Shown piece by piece: positions 24,609-32,500 of a stretch of DNA of 64,000 bases. The translations under genes were made by a program, and so were the position numbers. This stretch comes from Marivirga salinae (lineage in GTDB: Bacteria > Bacteroidota > Bacteroidia > Cytophagales > Cyclobacteriaceae). The DNA lies in the NCBI RefSeq assembly GCF_030503855.1, contig NZ_CP129971.1, positions 3,596,001 to 3,660,000 of the forward strand, read 5' to 3'. Positions within the stretch are counted from its first letter, which is position 1. The number at the start of each line of letters is the position of its first letter. Under the pieces are notes generated by a model that saw only the letters and a program-made list of their open reading frames with translations, searched no databases and was not told the origin of the DNA.

Positions 24609-26171
24609 ATGCGTATTAAAGCAATTGCGATACTTTTTATCGCTATAATTTTCAGTTCAAGCTGTGCAAGTATTCTAAACCCAAAGTATCAAAAAATAGA
24701 GATTCAAAAAGAGAAAGGGAGTAAAGTATTGGTGAATGGTGAGGATCCTAAATTAAAAAAAGGGCAAGTAGCCCTTGAAAGAAATAAAAAACCAAAACAA
24801 ATAACCATCATTAAGGAAGGGAAAAAAGATGCTAACTTTGTAGTCAATAGTTATAAAAAAAGTCCACTTTACATCCTTTCATGGATACCATTTGGTATAT
24901 ATGGGACATTTTTGTTAGACAATTATCCAAGATCTTATAATTATGATAAGATTCTTACTGTTGGTAAACTCGAATCAGCTTTAATACTAAAACCTGAGGG
25001 AGCAAAAGATATTAAAATCAATACTGTCAGCTTAAATATAAAACCTGAAGATTATAAATACAGATCTATTAATGGATATAAAAGTTTTAAAAAGAAACCG
25101 AATAAGGTAGAGCTAGAGCCCTTCGATACTGATGAGGAGATCAAAATAGAAGAATCTATTTTTTCTCATAGTCTTAATGAATTACTTAAGAATAACGGAT
25201 ATATAGATACTACTAGAAATGTTCTGAAAAACAGCTTTTCTAATAACTTATATATAAATGCCAATGTAAATAAAGTTTCTATTCATGAAATATTTACGGG
25301 TTATAAAAACTCAGTATATAATAAAGGGTCTTTCTATTATGTAGATTTAAATATTGAATGGGAAATATTAGATATCTATAAAGAAACTATCTATACCCAA
25401 ACAACTGAAGTAACCTCTGGTGAATTTGCTGCATTAGGTAAATCTGATTCAAAAGAAATTGATGCCTTAAGATTAGCCGTTGATGATGGTGTTGAATTAG
25501 GCCTGATCAAATTCATAAACTCAGAAAAAGTACAAGAAGCTTTAATGGACAAATCTTTTGAAGAAGAAAGCAATTCTTTCGAAGAATTAAGTATTAAAAA
25601 TAACAATAATTATGTTAGCAATCTAAATGAGGCAGTACAGTCATCTGTAACAATTAAACACGACAAAAGTCATGGAAGTGGATTTGTTATTGGTTCAGAC
25701 GGGTATATTTTAACTAATTACCATGTTATAAATACGGCAAATGAAAATAGTAGAGTTGTATTCAATGATAAGTCTGAATATGAATTTGAGGTAGTTCGGT
25801 CTAGTAAGCTATATGACTTGGCATTGGTAAAAGTAGAGAAAACCAACTTGATGCCTTTTAAAATGAATATGGATAAAAACATCCCAATTGCGACAGATAT
25901 CTATGCAGTGGGAACTCCTACTGCTCAAGACTTATCTCAAACAGTTTCTAAAGGAATTATTTCAGGATTAAGAGACTATGTAAATGGCTCTAAGCTAATT
26001 CAAACGGATGCCAGTATCAATGGTGGAAATAGTGGAGGTGCATTAGCAACAAAAAATGGACTTGTTTTCGGAGTTGTAAGTGCAAAATTAAAAGGGATTG
26101 GAATAGAGGGTGTTGCCTTCGGTATTCCTGCCTATGAGGTAACAGATAAATTAAAATTAAATATTAATTAA
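24609..26171 (+). CDS. Trypsin-like (S1C) protease lipoprotein
   Basis: This is a 520-residue lipoprotein (lipobox SSSC, Cys19). The first ~330 residues are a lipoprotein domain I do not recognise, with a hydrophobic patch SPLYILSWIPFGIYGTFLLD at about 96-115. The C-terminus is a Deg/HtrA-type trypsin domain with the triad His372 (TNYHVIN), Asp403 (YDLALV) and Ser475 (GNSGGAL). There is no PDZ domain after it. It is probably periplasmic, tethered to a membrane, and may process or sense envelope proteins. It is monocistronic with its own terminator. Confidence 0.85.
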   Translation: MRIKAIAILFIAIIFSSSCASILNPKYQKIEIQKEKGSKVLVNGEDPKLKKGQVALERNKKPKQITIIKEGKKDANFVVNSYKKSPLYILSWIPFGIYGTFLLDNYPRSYNYDKILTVGKLESALILKPEGAKDIKINTVSLNIKPEDYKYRSINGYKSFKKKPNKVELEPFDTDEEIKIEESIFSHSLNELLKNNGYIDTTRNVLKNSFSNNLYINANVNKVSIHEIFTGYKNSVYNKGSFYYVDLNIEWEILDIYKETIYTQTTEVTSGEFAALGKSDSKEIDALRLAVDDGVELGLIKFINSEKVQEALMDKSFEEESNSFEELSIKNNNNYVSNLNEAVQSSVTIKHDKSHGSGFVIGSDGYILTNYHVINTANENSRVVFNDKSEYEFEVVRSSKLYDLALVKVEKTNLMPFKMNMDKNIPIATDIYAVGTPTAQDLSQTVSKGIISGLRDYVNGSKLIQTDASINGGNSGGALATKNGLVFGVVSAKLKGIGIEGVAFGIPAYEVTDKLKLNIN

Positions 26172-26191
26172 GATTTAAACTTAATAATTGG

Positions 26192-26229
26192 AAAAGCCAA
26201 TGGAAATGGATTCCGTTGGCTATTTTTTT
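26192..26229 (+). terminator. Intrinsic terminator of the trypsin-like lipoprotein gene
   Basis: GCCAATGGAA and TTCCGTTGGC pair (one G-U), flanked by AAAA and a T-run. It shares the CCAA..GG..GTTGGCT core with the terminator at 24235. Confidence 0.85.
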
Positions 26230-26288
26230 ATATTTTTATTCACAGCAAAAGTAAAAATTGGACTTATAACCACATATACACCTAACAT

Positions 26289-27230
26289 TTATATCGAAAT
26301 TGATGGATCTAGGCTTACTTCTGATTTTAATTGATTCAAAACGTACTCATAAAACACTTCTTTATCTACATCAATTGCTATTTTTAAAGGATGACCCGTT
26401 TCACTCAATAGCGTTTGCCCCGCATTAGGAGGTCTGTCACTTACAGAAGCTTTCACTTCCTCTACTGTAAAATTCTCAGGCATCGAAATAAAGCAAGTCG
26501 CTAAAACATCCCACATAAAATATACATAGTGATAGCTAGGAATAGTGTCAATAGTTAAGGCCCATAATTGACCAGCTAAATTTGATAAAAAGTGATCTGA
26601 TTGATAGGCTAACTTTGACAAAAAATCTTTAGTTACAGGAACATGGTTGGTAACATCCAAGGGAATACAAACCAATGGAAGCTCTAATTCAAATAATTCT
26701 TTTGAACTTTTGGGATCCCAATATATATTCCATTCTGCCGTTCCATTATGTTGGTAAGTCTGTACATTTCCTTGCGTTCTAAATGCCCCAGCCATCCATA
26801 CTACTTGCTCAATTTTATCTTTTATATGGGGCGCTCTTTTTATTGCTTCTACTAAATTTGAGCATGGGCCTGTAATTAAAATAGTTACAAGGCTTTTCGC
26901 ATTTGTCAATTGATCAATTAATAAATCGACTGCCTCTGGAAGGGAATAAGGATTTAAATCATAGCTCGCATTGATGAGAGAAGGTAAAGCATTAATCACT
27001 TCTGGCCTTGCTCTCCATTCATTAGGAAAAGCATTTATCCCATTTTTATCACTTCGCCCTATAGGAATATTTTCTTCGCCAAACAGTTGTAATACTTTGT
27101 AAGAACTCTCAATTGCTGGCTCTATAAAACAATCAGCCGGTGTTACATTTACCCCAATAACTTCTACATCTTTCATGGTAAGCAGTAGCAATTGAGAAAG
27201 TAAATCATCAATTGCGCCATCATGTTCCAT
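26289..27230 (-). CDS. Nucleoside hydrolase, N-terminus apparently frameshifted
   Basis: This is an inosine/uridine-preferring nucleoside hydrolase family enzyme of at least 313 residues that cleaves the N-glycosidic bond of nucleosides. The acidic metal motif appears as MEHDGAIDD right at the first ATG, normally preceded by a beta-strand. Upstream, ATG at 27253-27255 starts MKDK in another frame. Dropping one A from an A6 run (27241-27246) joins it as MKDKNLVFMEHDGAIDD, so the real start is probably 27255 with a one-base insertion or sequence error. The first acidic position is Glu rather than Asp. Other conserved parts are ILITGPCSNLVEA, VWMAGAF and EWNIYWDPKSS. No purine-uptake genes are adjacent. 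Confidence 0.85.
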   Translation of the reverse strand: MEHDGAIDDLLSQLLLLTMKDVEVIGVNVTPADCFIEPAIESSYKVLQLFGEENIPIGRSDKNGINAFPNEWRARPEVINALPSLINASYDLNPYSLPEAVDLLIDQLTNAKSLVTILITGPCSNLVEAIKRAPHIKDKIEQVVWMAGAFRTQGNVQTYQHNGTAEWNIYWDPKSSKELFELELPLVCIPLDVTNHVPVTKDFLSKLAYQSDHFLSNLAGQLWALTIDTIPSYHYVYFMWDVLATCFISMPENFTVEEVKASVSDRPPNAGQTLLSETGHPLKIAIDVDKEVFYEYVLNQLKSEVSLDPSISI

Positions 27231-27422
27231 GAATACTAAGTTTTTTGTCTTTCATGTGTTTAAATTTATTTCCTAAGGCCACAACTTGTCCCGTATTCAT
27301 CGGAATAAAACTTATGCTCATTTCATATTAATTTCCTTTTTATTGATAATTTACCTTGAAACATTCTTGGTTAAAAGGATTTAGCTAGCCTATGATTTGA
27401 TTGCTAAATATAAAAGAAATAA

Positions 27423-27548
27423 TTATCTCACTAAAAGATTCTTCCTACCTTCTATCTTATTCACATAATCCTCTATCAAAATATATAAAACCGTGTTAAA
27501 GAATACATAAATACCAAATCCAAATAATATTACTTTCCTAACAAACAT
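27423..27548 (-). CDS. Small membrane protein, 41 residues
   Basis: ATG 27546-27548 is preceded by a good ribosome-binding site (TTAGGAGAAAATA). The product is MFVRKV, a hydrophobic helix (ILFGFGIYVFFNTVLYILI) and a charged tail EDYVNKIEGRKNLLVR. This is a single-pass inner-membrane topology. A decayed paralogue lies at 24336-24440, where the EDYVNK tail is conserved, which supports selection on the protein. Upstream lies an array of phased TTAGGAA repeats. The function is unknown. Confidence 0.6.
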   Translation of the reverse strand: MFVRKVILFGFGIYVFFNTVLYILIEDYVNKIEGRKNLLVR

Positions 27549-27656
27549 TATTTTCTCCTAAGTTATTTTAGTACTTCCTAATTCTGTACAACTCTTTCCT
27601 AAATATTTTTTGGCTTTCCTGAGTAATAATTTACACTTCCTAAAACTTAGGAAGTG
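27533..27656 (-). promoter_or_regulatory. Phased array of TTAGGAA-type repeats
   Basis: On the plus strand, copies of (C/A)(T/C)TTCCTAA-like 9-mers begin at 27533, 27554, 27573, 27594, 27614 and 27635. The spacings are 19-21 bp, close to two helical turns. The second (TCTCCTAAG) and fifth (CTTTCCTGA) are variants. The last copy forms a hairpin with an inverted copy ending at 27656 (CACTTCCTAA/TTAGGAAGTG). The array lies directly upstream of and into the 41-residue membrane gene. It may be binding sites for an oligomeric regulator. The rest of the gap to 27906 holds a GGACGC palindrome near 27815 and nothing coding. Confidence 0.5.
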
Positions 27657-27906
27657 ATTTTTTTCATCAGGACTTATTTAAAGCAGGTTTAGCATGTTTA
27701 AAGAAATGCTTGAACTCCTAATATTTGTAGATATATTAAGGGTTTAGGCATGAGGATTTCATTTCAAACCGAAAAGTTTAGGAAGAAAAGAGTGATTACG
27801 GCATTAAGGGAAAAGTCCAAGCGGACGCTTGAACTATAGGGGGTTAGCCATAAAGAAGCTCCATAACTAAATAGATAAGTCAGAAGAGAATCTTTTCGTC
27901 ACAGAT

Positions 27907-28479
27907 TCAAGCATTGATTGGTTGTGCAATGTTTTTTGCATCTTTTCTGAATAAAAGTAAAGCAAGTCCAGTAGCAAAAACTAAACAACTGAATAACATT
28001 AAATTTCCATTATTCCAGATAAAAAAGGAAAGACCAACAAAGGGTGCGCCTATTATTACCATAGTCGCACTTATGGGATTTGTTTTTATAAAGTTTAAGG
28101 CGTGAGTTGATAGTCCTAAAAAGAGTAAAGATGGCCCAACAATAACAAATGGATACAAAATTGATGGAGTATTACTTATTTGCTCGCGTAACAGGTCTCT
28201 TCCAACATTATCCGTTCCAAAACTCCACATAATAAAGTCAATAGTGCAAAGTCCAATGTGCCCAATAACTCCTAATGCAGTTATTACTGAGGCAACGGAA
28301 TTAATCCTGTTTTTTGGAAACACATCATTAAATGAAAACAGTAAAACTGCACCAATCAAATTAAACCAATGCGCTAAATCGATATGTTTTTGAGCATTCA
28401 AGGAAACTTGAGAAAAAAGCACATAACTCAAAACGAAAAAAAATAGGCCTATTGAACAAAGGGTTCTTGTTTTTGTCAT
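27907..28479 (-). CDS. Integral membrane protein of unknown function
   Basis: This is a 190-residue protein with about five or six hydrophobic helices (starting TLCSIGLFFFVLSYVLF and ending LMLFSCLVFATGLALLLF) and few charged residues. No motif is recognised. It lies 64 bp downstream of the Lnt-like gene on the same strand, so it may be co-transcribed. It is somewhat like small DUF-type membrane proteins of Bacteroidota with a conserved Asp/Trp pair (IDFIMWSFG) in the middle. Confidence 0.7.
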   Translation of the reverse strand: MTKTRTLCSIGLFFFVLSYVLFSQVSLNAQKHIDLAHWFNLIGAVLLFSFNDVFPKNRINSVASVITALGVIGHIGLCTIDFIMWSFGTDNVGRDLLREQISNTPSILYPFVIVGPSLLFLGLSTHALNFIKTNPISATMVIIGAPFVGLSFFIWNNGNLMLFSCLVFATGLALLLFRKDAKNIAQPINA

Positions 28480-28543
28480 AATTTAAATTTTAAAAAGTGT
28501 GTTTGATATTTTTATTAGGTTAAAGAGGGCGTTTTGCAATGAG

Positions 28544-30034
28544 CTAAGCATTAATTTTTTCAGCTTTTTTCTTTCTAATTACTGTTATGACCAAAATAAG
28601 TGAGAGCAAACAGAAAACAATAAAACTATCTCCAATGATAGAATATATGGTCTTCGTCCCTTTTGTGGGGAGTTGTGTAATCATTACTTTACTATTATCC
28701 GTAAAATGATTCATTTCACTCATCATCTTTCCTGTATAATCTGCTCCTATGGAATGGCCTAAGCTAGCTTGCCTTACCAAATTGAAGCCTTGTTCTAAGG
28801 CTCTAAATTTAGCCATATTAGTATGTAATTGGTCAATTTCTTTATAATCATTACTTGGTGCCAACAGAATGTCAGAACCTTTAGCCTCTTTTAAATAATT
28901 AGGAAAATCTAAATCAAAGCAAATTACTCCTGCAATCGTTCCATACTCAGTTTCAATTTTTTGGATTCCAGTAGCTTTATTATTACTAATTGGAGCCTCT
29001 ACACCAGGAACTGAAATACCCTTCCAATAATCCATAACTTTGCTTCCATTCTTGTCAAATAATACAAATTTATTTTCAAGATATTTGCTGTTTGAAGGGT
29101 CTACTACGGCTATACCCAAACCTAAATATATATTTTGCTCAGAAGCTATTTGACTCGCTTGTTTATATAATTTATTTTCGTCCTCCTTTAGTATTACAGC
29201 ATTCCCCTCTGCCCAAAAAACTATTTTGGCTCCAGCTTTTGCTTCTGCAATACTTCTTTCAAATAAATAGTCATTTAATTTCGATGTATTTCTTCTCGCC
29301 TTAATTTTAGCATCATTTGCAGTTTCCTTGTCATTAATTCCCTGAATATCAATCCCAGCATTAAGGCTATCTAATGCAGAAATAGACGCTATTCGGATAG
29401 TTTCAGAATTGGGTTTTTGAAATTGCACACGATAACCACCATAGCATAAGGTGAAGACCAAAACAAGACTATAAATAAGCACTCCCTTTTTTACAGTTCT
29501 CCATTCATTTCTTTGCTCATAAATCCAATTGCTAACAGAGGCAAACCAGGTAATTAAAAAAGTGATATACCCCATCCCAAAAACAGAAATAGACTGCAAT
29601 AAAATATGCTGTGATTGCTGTGTATAGGCAAAATGACCCCATGTACCGTATTGATTCAATTGATGATAGGCATATTCCATTAAAACAGCAGCAGTTGGAA
29701 AGATAAGTGTGGTGAGAAATGAATTATTCTTCTTTGAAAAAAATGAATCTATTAAATAAGGAAGTGAGGCAAACAAACTAAATATTGCAGCAATAAGTAA
29801 GGAAATACTTATAGGTATAAAAGGAACTACATCAAACCCTATATAATAGCCTATGCCAATAACCAAAAAAGCCATTAAAAATCCCTTCCACCTAGGTAAT
29901 TTCCGAACTGCATAAAGCAACATGGCTGTAAAAACCCAAATAGCAAAAAAGACAGCGTATTGTCCATTTGAAAATATAGAAAGAATTAATAAAGTAAGGG
30001 CAAACAGAATTTTTTTGATGATATTAGCTGTCAT
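28544..30034 (-). CDS. Apolipoprotein N-acyltransferase-like membrane nitrilase
   Basis: This 496-residue protein has the Lnt layout: about six N-terminal membrane helices (residues 1-195), a periplasmic carbon-nitrogen hydrolase domain (about 210-455), and a C-terminal helix (IIGDSFIVFCLLSLILVITVI, split). The Glu-Lys-Cys triad is present: Glu276 (FWAEGN), Lys338 (YWKGIS) and Cys372 (VICFDLDFP). It may acylate lipoproteins, but the sequence is divergent and it sits with an unknown membrane protein rather than corC. It may therefore be a paralogue rather than the essential lnt. I leave the gene symbol blank. Confidence 0.8.
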   Translation of the reverse strand: MTANIIKKILFALTLLILSIFSNGQYAVFFAIWVFTAMLLYAVRKLPRWKGFLMAFLVIGIGYYIGFDVVPFIPISISLLIAAIFSLFASLPYLIDSFFSKKNNSFLTTLIFPTAAVLMEYAYHQLNQYGTWGHFAYTQQSQHILLQSISVFGMGYITFLITWFASVSNWIYEQRNEWRTVKKGVLIYSLVLVFTLCYGGYRVQFQKPNSETIRIASISALDSLNAGIDIQGINDKETANDAKIKARRNTSKLNDYLFERSIAEAKAGAKIVFWAEGNAVILKEDENKLYKQASQIASEQNIYLGLGIAVVDPSNSKYLENKFVLFDKNGSKVMDYWKGISVPGVEAPISNNKATGIQKIETEYGTIAGVICFDLDFPNYLKEAKGSDILLAPSNDYKEIDQLHTNMAKFRALEQGFNLVRQASLGHSIGADYTGKMMSEMNHFTDNSKVMITQLPTKGTKTIYSIIGDSFIVFCLLSLILVITVIRKKKAEKINA

Positions 30035-30089
30035 GATAAGATTTTTGTTTTGTCTGTTTCAAAACTATTATCATAAAATCATTATAATG

Positions 30090-30105
30090 CTACACCAGAG
30101 TGTAG
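30090..30105. promoter_or_regulatory. Short palindrome upstream of the Lnt-like gene
   Basis: CTACACCAGAGTGTAG is a 6-bp inverted repeat around 4 bp, 55 bp upstream of the Lnt-like start. It is a possible operator. There is no further support. Confidence 0.3.
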
Positions 30106-30135
30106 TTCTATACTATTATTTTAAATCTCTCTAGC

Positions 30136-30440
30136 AACACCCCTATCCAGCCAGAGGCTGACCAGCCGCTGGCTGGAATCGCCTCAAGGGGATAGCCCTC
30201 ACAGATTTAAATTATCAGGAAATTTTAAGCTTTATATCTCTTTTTCAATTATTAAGCAAAAAAAAATAACAAAGAGATATGTTAATTCAAATCAAAGAAT
30301 CAAGTGTGATTCCGTGCTGCTCCCCCCTTGAGGGGGGCTACGGAGGGTGTCGCAATCTGCTTTAGTAAACTTCAAGTTATCTCTTTCGAGGTTCAGTTCT
30401 CGGCCAAAGGCTGACCAACCTCGAGTTGGAAAAACTGCTA
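30136..30440. repeat. Cluster of interspersed palindromic repeats
   Basis: Three palindromes are seen in the gap between the Lnt-like gene and the broken LuxR gene. One is CAGCCAGAGGC/GCCGCTGGCTG near 30150-30176. One is CCCCCCTTGAGGGGGG near 30325-30340. One is CCAAAGGCTGACCAACC near 30402. The first and third share an AGGCTGACCA core with each other and AGGCAGGCCA with the hairpin at 14696. They look like REP-like intergenic elements. No coding frame is convincing here. Confidence 0.5.
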
Positions 30441-30545
30441 GGACTTGAAACAAAAGAAACAATTCCGTAGGCATCCCTATGATAAATAGTAGAATTACCA
30501 TTAAATTCGTGGTAGAGCCTTTAAATAAAGTATCACCAAGGATTA

Positions 30546-31304
30546 ATGGATAATAAGGATTCCTTTTTCTCGAATAGAAATACCGTAAGAGACTTGACAG
30601 CTGCAGATGTGCAAAATGCAAGCGATTATCTCGAAGTGGTGAAAGCTATCTCAAGAGCTACGAACCAAAGTATTTATATTATAGATTACCAAACAAAGGG
30701 ATTTGAATACGTTAGCGATAATCCGCTTTTTTTAAGTGGCCATACTGCCGAAGAAGTTTGTGAAATGGGCTATGCCTTTTATTTCAAATATGTGCCATAA
30801 GATGATTTAGAATTGCTATTGAAAATAAATACGGTTGGTTTTGATTTTTATGAAACCCTTCCTTTAGAAGACAGAAAAGACTACTCTATATCTTATGATT
30901 TCCATTTGACTAATAATGAAGGGAAATTGATTCTGATCAATCAAAAGTTAACGCCCATATTTTTAACGGAAGAAGGTAAAATATGGAAAGCAATTTGTTT
31001 AGTCTCCTTGTCAACGCAACAGCACGCTGGCAATATTATAATACAGCGGAATAGATATAATGAAACGTATAAATATGATTTAAGTAGCTGTTGCTGGAAG
31101 CGAATAGAAAAAATAGCCTTATCAGATAGAGAAAAGGAAATACTACGATATTCAATTAGAGGATATAGTATAAATGAGATTTCCGAAAAACTATTTATTT
31201 CTTCCGATACCGTTAAGTTTCATAGAAGAAAATTATTCGAAAAATTAGAGGTGAGTAACATAAGTGAAGCTATTTCATATGCCTCTCAAAATGAGCTTAT
31301 TTGA
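30546..31304 (+). pseudogene. PAS/LuxR-type regulator interrupted by an in-frame TAA
   Basis: A single reading frame runs 30546-31304 except for TAA at 30798-30800. The first 84 residues (IDYQTKGFEYVSDNPLFLSG) are the start of a PAS-like sensor domain. After the stop, DDLELLLKINTVGFDFYETL continues the PAS domain, and the end is a complete LuxR helix-turn-helix (LSDREKEILRYSIRGYSINE, then LFISSDTVKFHRRKL). A single G-to-T change in GAA would explain the stop. Without the stop it would be a 252-residue one-component regulator. Downstream expression of the HTH part from TTG codons is possible but unlikely. Confidence 0.8.
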
Positions 31305-31613
31305 TGGTTTAATAGAGTTTTTAAAGCAGATTTAAGTTTATTGGGTAGTGGTCATAAAAATATCGAAAATGCTTGTCCAGGGTGCTGGGATTGGGAGGAG
31401 GAGTTTGTGGGAGTTTTTCATGGGGTGGTTTTATGATTTACCTATAAAACCTGCTATGATGAGCGGGGATTAAAAAGCTCTAACCTTTTGTCTCGCATAT
31501 AGCCACGCCTTGTTTTAAATTTATCACTTGTGGCGGACTTTACAAGTGCCACCAAAGTATCCTGACCGATTAAACCCCATTCATAGTCCCTATGTTGTGA
31601 GGAGTTTAATATA

Positions 31614-32345
31614 TTAGAATCTCACCTCTAATATTTGTAATTCCTTGTCAAGAAATTGATTCAACTCATTGTTTTCGAGCATTTCCTTAATTTTCTTTAA
31701 TCCATCAATATACTCAGATTCAGCTTCGGCATTGGTTATAATATCTTTTTCAAAGTTTAATTCGGTTTCTATTATGTAATGACAGAAACCAAGTAAGGAA
31801 ATATAATCCTTAGTGTCCTTAAGCAATTGTTGATCTTGGAGCTTAGATGTATCAGTGTTTAGGTTTTGAATTAATTTCTTGTAATTGGCTGAGTTATGAA
31901 AGCAAAAATTTAGTTGATCATAAAGTCTACTAGGTAAATGTTTTGGATAAATGTCAGATTTTAAAATCGTCTCTAGTGTTACTGGGAAGGGAATTTCAGA
32001 ACTACGTAAAATCCCAACGTTCAAAACACTATCATGCTTGATAATATGCTTTCCATAATACTTACCAAGTTCATCTTTGTACCCATCAAACATCATTCCT
32101 TGTACAGTTTCTACATCGCTTAGGGCAACTTCCAAATATTTGAAAGTGCTAGCCCTATTTTGACGTTCAACTTCAATTTCATTAAAGTAGAGTCCAAGTG
32201 TGATACCCAGAAACGTACTTGATAAGCCAATAATAGATGTAAAAAATGTGTTGTAACGTTCTTTTCTTTCCTTTGAACCTAGAATTAAGTTAAAGATTAT
32301 ACTAATAATTAATATCCCTAAACTGATTATAGCAATTAGTTTCAT
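31614..32345 (-). CDS. Membrane-anchored protein of unknown function (cassette-like gene)
   Basis: This is a 243-residue protein starting MKLIAIISLGILIISIIFNLI, with a second hydrophobic helix at about 38-55 (TSIIGLSSTFLGITLGLYF) and a long, mainly helical, acidic cytosolic part. An upstream GTG (32366) would add seven residues but lies in the inverted-repeat spacer, so I prefer the ATG. Two N-terminal helices with a cytoplasmic domain resemble effector-type membrane proteins of accessory regions, but no family is recognised. It is the first of three solitary same-direction genes separated by palindromic spacers. Upstream gap 31305-31613 holds a CACTTGT/ACAAGTG hairpin near 31527. Confidence 0.65.
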   Translation of the reverse strand: MKLIAIISLGILIISIIFNLILGSKERKERYNTFFTSIIGLSSTFLGITLGLYFNEIEVERQNRASTFKYLEVALSDVETVQGMMFDGYKDELGKYYGKHIIKHDSVLNVGILRSSEIPFPVTLETILKSDIYPKHLPSRLYDQLNFCFHNSANYKKLIQNLNTDTSKLQDQQLLKDTKDYISLLGFCHYIIETELNFEKDIITNAEAESEYIDGLKKIKEMLENNELNQFLDKELQILEVRF

Positions 32346-32374
32346 AGCCTGCTTGATATTCCTCACAACGTTAA

Positions 32375-32483
32375 GTATAAGCCTGGTGCAGGATTTCGGA
32401 GCAATTCACTATACGGTTACTGCTAAGTTTATTAGGAGTAAAAATGCTCAATTTTAACGATTCGACCCACATTATGCTTATAC
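32375..32483. repeat. Long-range inverted repeat in the spacer between cassette-like genes
   Basis: GTATAAGC at 32375-32382 and GCTTATAC at 32476-32483 bracket ~93 bp of non-coding sequence, with AACGTT beside the outer end. The position, size and orientation relative to the genes match those of the spacer at 34058-34172 and recall integron attC sites, but the match to attC core boxes is imperfect. Confidence 0.4.
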
Positions 32484-32500
32484 AATATTGTACAGCGATT

